A DNA stretch of 64,000 bases from Magnetospirillum sp902729445. Lineage in GTDB: Bacteria > Pseudomonadota > Alphaproteobacteria > Rhodospirillales > Magnetospirillaceae. A program made the position numbers and the translations under genes. Below are positions 54,824 to 63,323 of this stretch, piece by piece. Under the pieces are notes generated by a model. It had not been told where the DNA came from. It saw only the letters and a program-made list of their open reading frames with translations, and did no database searches. Every line of letters starts with the position of its first letter. Position 1 is the stretch's first letter. The stretch spans positions 1 through 64,000 of the forward strand of contig NZ_CACVCE010000006.1 of the NCBI RefSeq assembly GCF_902729445.1. The letters run 5' to 3'.

Positions 54824-55677
54824 CCCTGGCCGAGTTCGCCCCGGCCAAGATCAACCTGTACCTGCACGTCACCGGCAAGCGGGGCGACGGATACCATTTG
54901 CTGGATTCGCTGGTGGTGTTCGCCGGCATCGGCGACAGCGTGTCGGTGGCGCCGTCCGAGCATCTGACCCTGTCCATCGACGGCCCGATGGCGGCCGGCC
55001 TGGCCGCCGACGAGTCCAACATCGTGTGGAAGGCGGCCCGCGCCCTGGCCGCCCGCGCCGGCGTGGCGCAAGGGGCGGCGATCACCCTGACCAAGCGGCT
55101 GCCGGTGGCCTCGGGCATCGGCGGCGGTTCGGCCGACGCCGCCGCCACCTTGCGGGCGCTCGAGCGTTTGTGGGGCCTCACCCTGCCGGCCCCCGACCGC
55201 CACGGACTGGCCCTGTCGCTGGGGGCCGACGTGCCGGTGTGCCTGGCCGGACAGCCGGCTCGCATGAGCGGTGTCGGCGAGCGGCTGGAGCCGGTGCCGG
55301 CGCTGCCGCCCGTGTGGCTGACGCTGGTCAATCCGCGGGTGCCGTTATCGACACCTGCGGTCTTCAAGGCCCGCCAGAGCTGCTTTTCCGACCCGGCACC
55401 CCTGGAAACCACGCCGCGCGACGCCGCTCATCTGGCGGCGCTGCTGGCGGCCCGGCGCAACGACCTGACCGCCGCCGCCATTTCGCTGGCCCCCGAGGTG
55501 GCGACCGCCCTGGCCGGTCTGGCCGCCTGCGACGGCTGCCTGCTGGCCCGCATGTCGGGTTCGGGGGCGACCTGCCTGGGCCTGTTCGCCTCGGCCGAGG
55601 CCGCTGCTGGGGCGGCTCGCGCGCTTGGCGCGCTGTATCCCGGCTGGTGGTGCGAATCGGCGCCGATGCTGACTTGA
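54820..55677 (+). CDS. ispE: 4-diphosphocytidyl-2-C-methyl-D-erythritol kinase
   Basis: 285-aa GHMP kinase of the MEP isoprenoid pathway. EFAPAKINLYLHVTGKRGDGYHLLDSLVVF start with the catalytic Lys, ATP loop PVASGIGGGSADAAATL, and MSGSGATCLGLF near the end. GTG start overlapping the TPR gene stop; the start position is fixed by the conserved N-terminus. Confidence 0.95.
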   Translation: MTLAEFAPAKINLYLHVTGKRGDGYHLLDSLVVFAGIGDSVSVAPSEHLTLSIDGPMAAGLAADESNIVWKAARALAARAGVAQGAAITLTKRLPVASGIGGGSADAAATLRALERLWGLTLPAPDRHGLALSLGADVPVCLAGQPARMSGVGERLEPVPALPPVWLTLVNPRVPLSTPAVFKARQSCFSDPAPLETTPRDAAHLAALLAARRNDLTAAAISLAPEVATALAGLAACDGCLLARMSGSGATCLGLFASAEAAAGAARALGALYPGWWCESAPMLT

Positions 55678-55715
55678 ATCCGCGGCCGGTTCCGATTAAG
55701 GTGCGGCCCCGCTGT

Positions 55716-55790
55716 TGGGGCGTCGCCAAGCGGTAAGGCACCGGTTTTTGGTACCGGCATTCCCAGGTTCGAATCCTGGCGCCCCAGCCA
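55716..55790 (+). tRNA. tRNA-Gln (anticodon UUG)
   Basis: 75 nt with encoded CCA. Anticodon stem CCGGT/ACCGG, loop TTTTGGT (anticodon TTG); T arm CCAGGTTCGAATCCTGG; acceptor TGGGGCG/CGCCCCA. Second glutamine tRNA of the window; the sequence beyond its 3' end shows no integrase. Confidence 0.96.
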
Positions 55791-56045
55791 TCCTCTCGAT
55801 CATCAATGATTTCAACGGGTTGTTGCAGGTCGCGCGACCGCAGCACCACGCGCTCCGGCTGCGGGCGCCCTCGACACATCGCTGCTTGGATGACCTGAGG
55901 CGAACGCGTCCGGCAATGCTCAATATGACTTCTGTCTAGTATAAGATTCCTCTCCCTCCTTTCATTTTCGCCCCGCCTGGTTTTGGGCTACCCTTGTGCT
56001 CAAGGTTTCAAGGCAACGGCGTCCGGACCGGACGCCGGAGGGGTG

Positions 56046-56855
56046 ATGGTGCTTTTCAGGCTCTTCTTGCGGGTGGCGGTTTGCGCCGTCATGGCTATTG
56101 CCGCGCCGGTGGCGTGGGCGGCCGATCCGGCCCCGGTGGTGCGGGTGGTGTTCAACACCGACCCCAACCCGCCCATCGTCTATGGCAGCGGCACCGTCAT
56201 CGATCCCGACAAGCCCAGCCTGATCGTCGATTTGCTGCGCATGGTCGGCGAACGCACCGGCATCGTCTTCGAGTTCCAGCGGGTGCCGTGGCAGCGCGGT
56301 CTGTACCTGATCGAGTACGGTCAGGCCGACGCCATCTTCGCCTCGAGCTACAGCCCCGAGCGGGCCCGCTATGGCGCCTATCCGATGGTCGATGGCAAGC
56401 CCGACGAGCGGCGCAAGATTTATCAGCAATCCTATAGCCTGTTCGTGCGGAAAGGGTCCGCCGTGCGCTGGACCGGGGACGGAATCTCGGGTCTTCGCGC
56501 CCCGGTCGGCGCCTTCCCCAACTTCGCCGTCGTGCCGATGCTGCAGGACAAGAACGTCCCGCTGGATCTCGAGCCCAGCGTGGTCGGCAACCTACGCAAG
56601 CTGGCCGGTGGCCGCATCGATGCCTATGCCGAGATCGACACCCTGGCCGAAGCCGCCATCAAGGAGAACGGGGCGGAATTCGACGGCATCGTCAAACTGG
56701 CGCCGCCCTTGCGGACCACCCCCTATTACCTGATGTTTTCCAAACTTTTCCAAGCCGCCAACCCCGCCCTGGTCGAGCAGGTGTGGGACGCCATCGCCAC
56801 CGTCCGCGCCACGCCCGCCTATCAGGGTCTGGTGACCGGCAAGTATGCGAACTGA
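56046..56855 (+). CDS. Periplasmic solute-binding protein, family 3 type
   Basis: 269 aa with a signal peptide (LFLRVAVCAVMAIAAPVAWA) and the SBP_bac_3 fold (RVVFNTDPNPPIVYGSG, PSLIVDLLRMVGERTGIVFEFQRVPWQRGLYLIEYGQADAIFASSY). GGAGGGGTG precedes the ATG. No transporter genes follow; instead the stop overlaps a histidine kinase gene by 11 bp, so it probably serves as that kinase's ligand sensor. Confidence 0.87.
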   Translation: MVLFRLFLRVAVCAVMAIAAPVAWAADPAPVVRVVFNTDPNPPIVYGSGTVIDPDKPSLIVDLLRMVGERTGIVFEFQRVPWQRGLYLIEYGQADAIFASSYSPERARYGAYPMVDGKPDERRKIYQQSYSLFVRKGSAVRWTGDGISGLRAPVGAFPNFAVVPMLQDKNVPLDLEPSVVGNLRKLAGGRIDAYAEIDTLAEAAIKENGAEFDGIVKLAPPLRTTPYYLMFSKLFQAANPALVEQVWDAIATVRATPAYQGLVTGKYAN

Positions 56856-58407
56856 GCCGATGATCGGCCAGGACGGCACGCCCCAGGTCAAATCGATCGC
56901 CGCCCGGCTGTTTCGCATCTCGTTCCAGTACTATGTCGCCATCGCCGTGGCGCTGACCGGTCTGCTGGCCGCTGGCCAGTATTTCTCGGCCCGCGCCGAC
57001 ATCGAACGGGAAATGACCACCTATCAGCATGCCTTCGCCGGCACGCTGGGGGCGTCCTTGTGGGCGGTGGACGCGGCGAAGGTCGAGGCCATCGCCGCCG
57101 GCATGGTCGAGATTCCCGACATCGAGGCGATTCGCATCTTTGACCCCACCGCCAACCATCTGTTCGTCATCGCCATCAAACGCTACGACGGCTTGCTGGT
57201 CGGCCACGGCGACGAACTGCAACGGCAATGGGACCTATTGGCCGATCATGCGGCGGTTCGTCACGCCTTCGACGTCACCCACCGCCATGCCACCGGCACC
57301 GCGATCCTGGGGCGGGTGGAGTTGCTGGCCGGTCGGGGGCAATTGTTCGACCGGATCAAAGGCCAGACCGGGCTGATCATTGCCATTTCCCTGTTCAAGG
57401 AAGCGGTGCTGTGGGTGATTTTCCTGGCGGTCGGCCAGCGGGTGCTGGCCCGGCCGCTGCGCCGGCTGATCGCCGCCCTGGATGGCGCCCGGCCGGAAAG
57501 CCCCGAGCACATACAATTCGCCGCCGATGTCGAACCGATGGTCAGTGGGACGGAATTGGCGGTGGTGCGCGATTCCTTTAACGCCTTGATCGACCGCGTG
57601 CACGACCAGCGCGACCAGTTGGTGGCCGCCAACGCCCAACTGGAATCGCAAGTCGCCGAGCGGACGCAGGAACTGGAGCAGGCCAATCGCGCCCTTCAGG
57701 CCCAGGCCCGCCAGCTCGAGGCGTCCAATGCGGAACTGGAACAGTTCGCCTGTGTCGCCAGCCACGATCTGCGTCAGCCTCTGCGCATGGTGACCTCGTA
57801 CATGGCCCTGCTGGACCGTGACTATGGCGATCGGATCGATGCCAAAGGCCATGATTATATCGGGTTCGCCCGCGACGGCGCCGTCAAGATGGACCGCCTG
57901 ATCCGCGACCTGTTGTCGCTGTCGCGGATCGGGCGGACCGAACGGCCGCTAGTGGTGCTGCCCTTTGCCGGCGCCCTCGACGAGGCGCGGGCGGCCCTGG
58001 CCATGGATGTCGAGGCCACGGGCGCCACCATTTCGGTCGCCGTCGATCCGCCCATGGTCAAGGGCGATGCCGACGAACTGGCCCGCCTGATGACCAACCT
58101 GATCGGCAACGCCATCAAGTATCGCTCGCCCGGCCGGCCGCCGATGATCACCATCGATTGGCGTCCGACCGAAACGTCCGAGCTGCTGTTTCGGGTCGCG
58201 GACAACGGGATCGGCATACCCTCCGACGGGTTCGACCGCGTCTTCCAGATCTTCCAGCGCCTCGACACCGGGGAATCGCGCGAAGGCACCGGCATCGGCC
58301 TGGCCATCTGCAAGAAGATCGTCGAGCATCATGGCGGGCGGATCTGGGTGGAATCCGTCGAGGGCGCGGGCTCGACCTTTTTCTTCACCCTGCCGGCGGC
58401 GGCCTGA
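56845..58407 (+). CDS. Membrane sensor histidine kinase
   Basis: 520 aa. TM1 (about 28-48), periplasmic sensor of about 130 residues, TM2 (about 180-205), HAMP-like region, coiled coil (QLVAANAQLESQVAERTQELEQANRALQAQARQLEA), HisKA with the phospho-His in ACVASHDLRQPLRM, and HATPase (NLIGNAIKYRS, DNGIGIP, GTGIGLAICKKIVEHHGG). No response regulator gene adjoins. The start overlaps the end of the binding-protein gene. Confidence 0.93.
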   Translation: MRTEPMIGQDGTPQVKSIAARLFRISFQYYVAIAVALTGLLAAGQYFSARADIEREMTTYQHAFAGTLGASLWAVDAAKVEAIAAGMVEIPDIEAIRIFDPTANHLFVIAIKRYDGLLVGHGDELQRQWDLLADHAAVRHAFDVTHRHATGTAILGRVELLAGRGQLFDRIKGQTGLIIAISLFKEAVLWVIFLAVGQRVLARPLRRLIAALDGARPESPEHIQFAADVEPMVSGTELAVVRDSFNALIDRVHDQRDQLVAANAQLESQVAERTQELEQANRALQAQARQLEASNAELEQFACVASHDLRQPLRMVTSYMALLDRDYGDRIDAKGHDYIGFARDGAVKMDRLIRDLLSLSRIGRTERPLVVLPFAGALDEARAALAMDVEATGATISVAVDPPMVKGDADELARLMTNLIGNAIKYRSPGRPPMITIDWRPTETSELLFRVADNGIGIPSDGFDRVFQIFQRLDTGESREGTGIGLAICKKIVEHHGGRIWVESVEGAGSTFFFTLPAAA

Positions 58408-58418
58408 CCGGGGCGCCG

Positions 58419-59594
58419 ATGTTCGAGACCGAAATCATCGTGATCGGGGCCGGCGCCGCCGGATTGATGTGCGCCGCCGCCGCTGGCCAGCGTGGGCGCC
58501 GCGTGGTGGTGGTCGATCATGTCGGCCAGGCCGGCTCGAAAATCCTGATCTCGGGTGGCGGGCGCTGCAACTTCACCAATCTGGGCGTGGCTCCCGACCG
58601 TTATCTGTCGGCCAACCCCCATTTCGTCAAATCGGCGCTGAAGCAGTTCAGCCAGACCGATTTCATCGACATGGTGCGCCGTCACCGCATCGCCTATCAC
58701 GAGCGGCGCTGGGGGCAGTTGTTCTGCGACGGGTCGGCCCGGGCGATCCTTGACATGCTGCTGGACGAATGCGCCGCTGGCCGGGTCGATATCCGCCTGG
58801 GCCACCGCGTCACCGGCCTGTCCAAGTCCGACCGTTTCCGCCTGGACACCGACCGCGGCTCTTTCGTCGCCCCTCGGCTGGTGCTGGCCACCGGCGGGTT
58901 GTCGATCCCCAAGATGGGGGCGACCGGCTTCGCGCTGGATGCGGCGCGCCGCTTCGGGCTGGCGGTCACCGAGACCCGGCCCGGCCTGGTGCCGTTGCGC
59001 TTCGGCGGCGACCAACTGGCCTGGCTGCGGGCACTTTCCGGCATCTCGCTGGAAGCCGAGATTTCGCTTGGCAAGCGCCGCTTCCGCGAGGCGTTGCTGT
59101 TCACCCATCGCGGCCTGTCCGGGCCGGCGATCCTGCAGATCTCCAATTACTGGCGATCCGGCCAGGCGATCAGCGTCAATCTGCTGCCCGACGACGATGC
59201 GATTGCCGTGTTGGCCGACCGCAAGGCCTCGCGGCCCAAGGCCGAGTTGAAGACCATCCTGGCCGAGCTTTTGCCGGCCCGGCTGGCCCATGGCCTGGTC
59301 GATGCCCATCTGCCCAACCCGACCATGGCCAATCTGTCGAAGGGGCAGCTGGCCCAGGCAGCGGCCTTGCTGAACGGCTGGAGCTTGGTGCCGACCGGGT
59401 CCGAGGGCTATGGAATCGCCGAGGTGACCTTGGGCGGGATCGACACCGACGAGCTGTCGTCGAAAACCCTTGAGGCCAAGAAGGTTCCCGGCCTGCATGT
59501 GGTCGGCGAGGCGGTTGACGTCACCGGCTGGCTGGGCGGATACAATTTCCAATGGGCGTGGTCCAGCGGCTGGTGCGCCGGGCAGGCGGTGTGA
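58419..59594 (+). CDS. HI0933/BaiN-like flavoprotein
   Basis: 391-aa NAD(P)/FAD-dependent oxidoreductase of the YhiN/HI0933 family: FAD motif IIVIGAGAAGLMCAAAAGQ, GSKILISGGGRCNFTN, LATGGLSIPKMGATGFA and a C-terminal GEAVDVTGWLGGYNFQWAWSSG. Physiological substrate unknown. Begins 11 bp after the kinase gene. Confidence 0.92.
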   Translation: MFETEIIVIGAGAAGLMCAAAAGQRGRRVVVVDHVGQAGSKILISGGGRCNFTNLGVAPDRYLSANPHFVKSALKQFSQTDFIDMVRRHRIAYHERRWGQLFCDGSARAILDMLLDECAAGRVDIRLGHRVTGLSKSDRFRLDTDRGSFVAPRLVLATGGLSIPKMGATGFALDAARRFGLAVTETRPGLVPLRFGGDQLAWLRALSGISLEAEISLGKRRFREALLFTHRGLSGPAILQISNYWRSGQAISVNLLPDDDAIAVLADRKASRPKAELKTILAELLPARLAHGLVDAHLPNPTMANLSKGQLAQAAALLNGWSLVPTGSEGYGIAEVTLGGIDTDELSSKTLEAKKVPGLHVVGEAVDVTGWLGGYNFQWAWSSGWCAGQAV

Positions 59595-59610
59595 GCGAGG
59601 GGGGTAAGGC

Positions 59611-59874
59611 ATGGAACGGGACTGGCGCTATTTCACCACCTATAGCGGCGTCAAGCTGCCGCTGAAGCTGGTCGGGCCGCTGGCGGCGGACGAGTTGTCC
59701 CACCGCAACACCTTCGTCCGCGCCGCGCTGGACCAGGCCCAGCGTGTCGTGCTGATCGAGAAGATGGTCTATGGCGGCGTCCAATTGGCGCACAAATATC
59801 AGTACGACGATGACGGCAAGCTGGTGCGGGCCGAGATCACCATGGACGACGACGTCACGGTCTTGACGTTCTAA
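59611..59874 (+). CDS. Small conserved hypothetical protein (DUF6156-like)
   Basis: 87 aa, WRYFTTYSGVKLPLKLVGPL...NTFVRAALD...EKMVYGGVQLAHKYQYDDDGKLVRAEI. Resembles a family I recall as DUF6156, a compact beta-rich protein. ATG 59611 with GGGGTAAGGC upstream. Same strand and 16 bp from the flavoprotein gene. Confidence 0.75.
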   Translation: MERDWRYFTTYSGVKLPLKLVGPLAADELSHRNTFVRAALDQAQRVVLIEKMVYGGVQLAHKYQYDDDGKLVRAEITMDDDVTVLTF

Positions 59875-59876
59875 GG

Positions 59877-59902
59877 GCAGGTTTCGATCAAACGAAACCT
59901 GC
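59877..59902. terminator. Hairpin after the small hypothetical gene
   Basis: GCAGGTTTCG-ATCAAA-CGAAACCTGC, a perfect 10-bp stem 2 bp after the stop; no strong T run, so termination may be inefficient or the hairpin may protect the mRNA end. Confidence 0.55.
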
Positions 59903-59917
59903 GCTGCTTTGCATGAT

Positions 59918-59956
59918 GCGCCCCGTCCCGGGGCGGCTCAATCGCCGCGCGGGCTT
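59918..59956. repeat. Dispersed palindromic element, second copy
   Basis: GC-rich segment closely matching the arms of the palindrome at 32430-32550 (shared CCCGT.CCGGG, GGCTCA.TCGCCGC and CGGGCTT blocks), again between convergent genes. Confidence 0.6.
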
Positions 59957-60003
59957 GAGATGTCGTCCCAATCGTTCGAAATCCGCTCAAGGGCCCGGCG
60001 GCC

Positions 60004-60813
60004 TCAGTGCGAGAACATCACCGGCACCTGGGCGTGGCGCAGCAGGTGGCGGGTGGCCGAGCCGCGCCCCAGCGGCAGCACATAGCCGCCATGGGCGCCT
60101 ACCACCAGAAGGTCGGCATTGTGGTCATAGGCCCTGGACAGCAGGGCGTCCATCACGCCAAGGCCTTCGATTTCCAACTGCTCGCCCTCGGCGTGGATGC
60201 CGTGCGCCGACAGGTGCTCGACCACGTTGACCGGGGGCAGGTAGTCGGGCGCGTGGGTGCGCGGGCCGACCGCCACCACCTTGACCATGTCGGCGCTTTC
60301 CAGGAACGGCAGCGAATCGGCAACCGCGCGCGCCGCCTCGCGGCCGGCCCGCCAGCCCAGGGCGACGCGGGCGCCGACCGTCGGCCCGGCATAGTCCTTG
60401 GGGATCATCAAGACCGGGCGGCCCGATTTCAGGATCAAATCCTCGGCGAAACTGTCGTGGACGTGCACGCCCTTGGCGGCATCCTGGCCGATGATGACCA
60501 GGTCGGCGTAATAGCCGCAGAACAGCACCTCGCTGATCAGGTCCGACACCCCGCCATGGGGAATCAGCCACCAGCGCGAAACCAGGCCGGCCTGGCTGCA
60601 GGCGGCCTCGATCGCCGCCTGCGCGGACGCGGCGGCGGCCTTGAACTGGTCGCTGGGTTGGCGGGCCACCAGGCTGGGGCCGGAATTCTCGGTGCGGGCG
60701 AACAGGCCGGTCAGGCGCGCGCCGAAGCGAACGGCGATCGCCAATGCGGCGGCGATGGTCGCCTTGTCGCCTTCGCCGCCATCGACGTGAACCAGGATGT
60801 CCTTGACGCTCAT
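60004..60813 (-). CDS. Universal stress protein, tandem UspA domains
   Basis: 269 aa with two Usp domains. The first (VKDILVHVDGGEGDKATIAAALAIA) lacks a full nucleotide loop. The second ends with GAHGGYVLPLGRGSATRHLLRHAQVPVMFSH, the G-2x-G-9x-G(S/T) ATP-binding pattern. ATG 60813 is preceded by GGAGGGGGAC. Cytoplasmic stress protein. Confidence 0.92.
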   Translation of the reverse strand: MSVKDILVHVDGGEGDKATIAAALAIAVRFGARLTGLFARTENSGPSLVARQPSDQFKAAAASAQAAIEAACSQAGLVSRWWLIPHGGVSDLISEVLFCGYYADLVIIGQDAAKGVHVHDSFAEDLILKSGRPVLMIPKDYAGPTVGARVALGWRAGREAARAVADSLPFLESADMVKVVAVGPRTHAPDYLPPVNVVEHLSAHGIHAEGEQLEIEGLGVMDALLSRAYDHNADLLVVGAHGGYVLPLGRGSATRHLLRHAQVPVMFSH

Positions 60814-60913
60814 GTCCCCCTCCGCACGATGGTTTCCCGTCGTCTGGCAGGGATTTGAAGCCGGTGCTGCGGCTCCCGTCAAGCGAAATCGGTATTAGCT
60901 TACCGGAATACCT

Positions 60914-61696
60914 TTATTCCTGCGCATCGGCCTTCACCGCTCCGGTAATCGAGAAGGCGACATTGGCCAGGCTGGCTGCGGCCGGGCCTTGCGGGGCCAG
61001 GTCGGCCAACTCGTCGCGGGGCGAGGCCAGGAAGGCCAGTTCGGCGGTGCCGCCATGGAAGGTGCCGGCGGTGAAGTTCTCGACCAATGCCCGGGCCAAT
61101 TGCGGTTGCCCGGGATCGGGCTGGCCGACGATGGTCGGGCTGGCGATCAGGCCGAAGGTGGGGGTGGCCAGGAAGCCCAGGCGGGTGCCTTCGCTGCCGT
61201 CCAGGGTGATTCGTGCCTCCATCAGGCGGCGATCCTTGACGGCCAGGGTGGCGCCCAGGCGGGTGCCGGCGCGCCGCGGTGCTGCGGCGATATGATCCAG
61301 GTCGTAGGGCCGGGTCATCCACACGCTGCCCAGCTTCTTGGGCCAGCCCTGCAGCCAGCCGCGCGCCATCGAGATGTCCTGGTCGACATAGATGAACGGG
61401 CAATAAAGCGCCGGCTGTCCGTCGCGCATCGCTTCCAGCAGGACGAAGAACTCGCGGTACTGGGCATAGGCCGGGTCCAGCAATTCCCAGCCGTCGGTGG
61501 TCGATTGCCATTCGCAGCAATGGGCGACGGCGCGCCCGGTCGCGGTGCCGAAGCCGGAGGGCAGGAAGCTCTCGGCGGCGGCCTTATCGACGGCGAAGGC
61601 CATGGACAGGATCTGCCCGGCATAGTGCCACGGCGGCGGCGGCACCAACGACGAGCGGCCGGTCGGCGAATAAGGCGGGGTGAATCCTTGCGGCAC
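60914..61696 (-). CDS. Acetoacetate decarboxylase family protein
   Basis: 260 aa of the ADC fold. YREFFVLLEAMRDG, YCPFIYVDQDISMARGWLQG and WPKKLGSVWMTRP, which carries the Lys pair corresponding to the Schiff-base lysine of the family. Substrate not predictable; many members are not true acetoacetate decarboxylases. Followed on the other side by the M48 protease gene on the same strand. Confidence 0.85.
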   Translation of the reverse strand: MPQGFTPPYSPTGRSSLVPPPPWHYAGQILSMAFAVDKAAAESFLPSGFGTATGRAVAHCCEWQSTTDGWELLDPAYAQYREFFVLLEAMRDGQPALYCPFIYVDQDISMARGWLQGWPKKLGSVWMTRPYDLDHIAAAPRRAGTRLGATLAVKDRRLMEARITLDGSEGTRLGFLATPTFGLIASPTIVGQPDPGQPQLARALVENFTAGTFHGGTAELAFLASPRDELADLAPQGPAAASLANVAFSITGAVKADAQE

Positions 61697-61716
61697 GGGG
61701 CGGCTCCCTCTTTTGG

Positions 61717-63186
61717 CTAGACGACAAGTTTGACGCGGCGACCCGGTTCGAGGCGGTCATCCTCGTCCAGGCGGTTGAGCAGGCGGAAGGTTTCCTCTTT
61801 CCACTGGGCCTGGGCCATGCGGGCCGACAGCGAGGCGACGCTGTCGCCGGGCTTGACCCGGACCACCTTGATGCGCCAGGGCTGGACCTCGCGGCGCTCG
61901 TCGGCCGACAGCGGCCGCAGGCTGTAGGTGGCGCGGCGCAGCTCCTCGCCCAGGGCGGCGGTCTGGCGTGGCGGGGTCAGGAAGGTGAAGCGGTAGATGC
62001 TGTCGGCATCGAAGCGGACGGCGACCACCCGGACATCGACATTGCCTTGGCGGGTCCGCCCGGTGGTGGTGGCGGTGGCCCCGGCCATGCCGTTGACCAA
62101 GATGCGCTCGGCCCCGGCCAGCCGCGCCTTGGGCAGCCAGCTGTGGGTCAGATAGCCCAGCATGTCGAGATCGCCGGCCGGCGCCCTGGCGCCGTCGAAC
62201 AGAATGGCGGCGCCGTTGGGGTGCTGGGCTTGCACGGCCCGCTCGCCATTGGTGATGCGAAAGCCGGCCGGGACCTCGAAGCGGAAGCCCTCGCTGGGAT
62301 GGACGAACACCCGGTCGCGCACGAAGCCCTGCGATGGATCGTCGCCGAAGACCATGCCATCGACACGGTCGAGCAAGGTGTCGGCCCCCAGCGTGCCCGA
62401 TGGCGGCGCCTTCAGGGCGGCGTCGATGGCGGCCTGGACCCGGTCGGTGGTGCGCGGATGGGTCGACATGAAATGGGACTGATCGACCTGGTCGGGGTCG
62501 CGGCCGGCCATCTGGGCTTCCAGGCGGGCATGGCTGCGCAGCGACCCCAGCATGCTGACCATGGCGTTCGCGTTCCAGCCGCCCCGGCTCATATAGCGCA
62601 CGCCTAAGGAATCGGCCTCGAATTCGTTCTCGCGGGAATAGGCCTGCAGCCAGGCGCCGGCCCCCATCTGCGCCAGGTCGGCCACCCCGGGCATGCCGAC
62701 CACCGCGCCCAGGATGGTGGCCGCCACATTGGACGCCACGGCCCGGCTGTAACGCTGGGCCGAGTGCCGGGCCAGGATGTGGCCCAGTTCGTGGCCGATG
62801 ACGCCGGCCAGCTCGGCCTCGTTGGCGGCCAGCGCCAGCAGGCCGCGGGTGACATAGACATAGCCGCCCGGCACCGCCATGGCGTTGACGATGTCGGAAT
62901 TGAGGATGGTGAAACGGAAGTCGGCGGCCGGAGTCTCGGTGGCGTGGCCCAGGCGCTGGCCCAGCCCGGCGACATAGGCCTGCAGGGCCGGATTGTCGTA
63001 GGCGCCGCCGAAATGCTGGACGATCTGCGGATGGGTCTTGCGGCCGATGTCGGCCTCTTCCTCGGCGCTCATGAAATTGAAATGCGACTCGCCGGTGCCG
63101 GGCGATAGCTGGCAGCCGGCCAGGGCCGGGACCAGCAGCGCCTGCGACAATCCCAGCATGGCATGGCGGCGCGACAAACTTCTCAT
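61717..63186 (-). CDS. M48-family metalloprotease lipoprotein with LysM-like end
   Basis: 489 aa. The N-terminus MRSLSRRHAMLGLSQALLVPALAGC combines a twin-Arg-like start and a lipobox. Zinc motif in AGVIGHELGHILARHS with the third ligand in ENEFEADSLGVRYM. The C-terminal 50 residues (IKVVRVKPGDSVASLSARMAQAQWKEETFRLLNRLDEDDRLEPGRRVKLVV) form a LysM-like module. BepA/LoiP-type periplasmic protease for envelope quality control. Confidence 0.93.
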   Translation of the reverse strand: MRSLSRRHAMLGLSQALLVPALAGCQLSPGTGESHFNFMSAEEEADIGRKTHPQIVQHFGGAYDNPALQAYVAGLGQRLGHATETPAADFRFTILNSDIVNAMAVPGGYVYVTRGLLALAANEAELAGVIGHELGHILARHSAQRYSRAVASNVAATILGAVVGMPGVADLAQMGAGAWLQAYSRENEFEADSLGVRYMSRGGWNANAMVSMLGSLRSHARLEAQMAGRDPDQVDQSHFMSTHPRTTDRVQAAIDAALKAPPSGTLGADTLLDRVDGMVFGDDPSQGFVRDRVFVHPSEGFRFEVPAGFRITNGERAVQAQHPNGAAILFDGARAPAGDLDMLGYLTHSWLPKARLAGAERILVNGMAGATATTTGRTRQGNVDVRVVAVRFDADSIYRFTFLTPPRQTAALGEELRRATYSLRPLSADERREVQPWRIKVVRVKPGDSVASLSARMAQAQWKEETFRLLNRLDEDDRLEPGRRVKLVV

Positions 63187-63323
63187 GACCGGTCCCGAGC
63201 TACTGGAGAGACCGGGTCAGCATAAGCAAGGGTGATGGCGAAACAAAGGCGGAATGGTGGGGATACGGGTAGCCAGCCTTTCCGGAATGCCGTAAGAAAA
63301 GGTCAGACCACGGAGCAAGCGCG

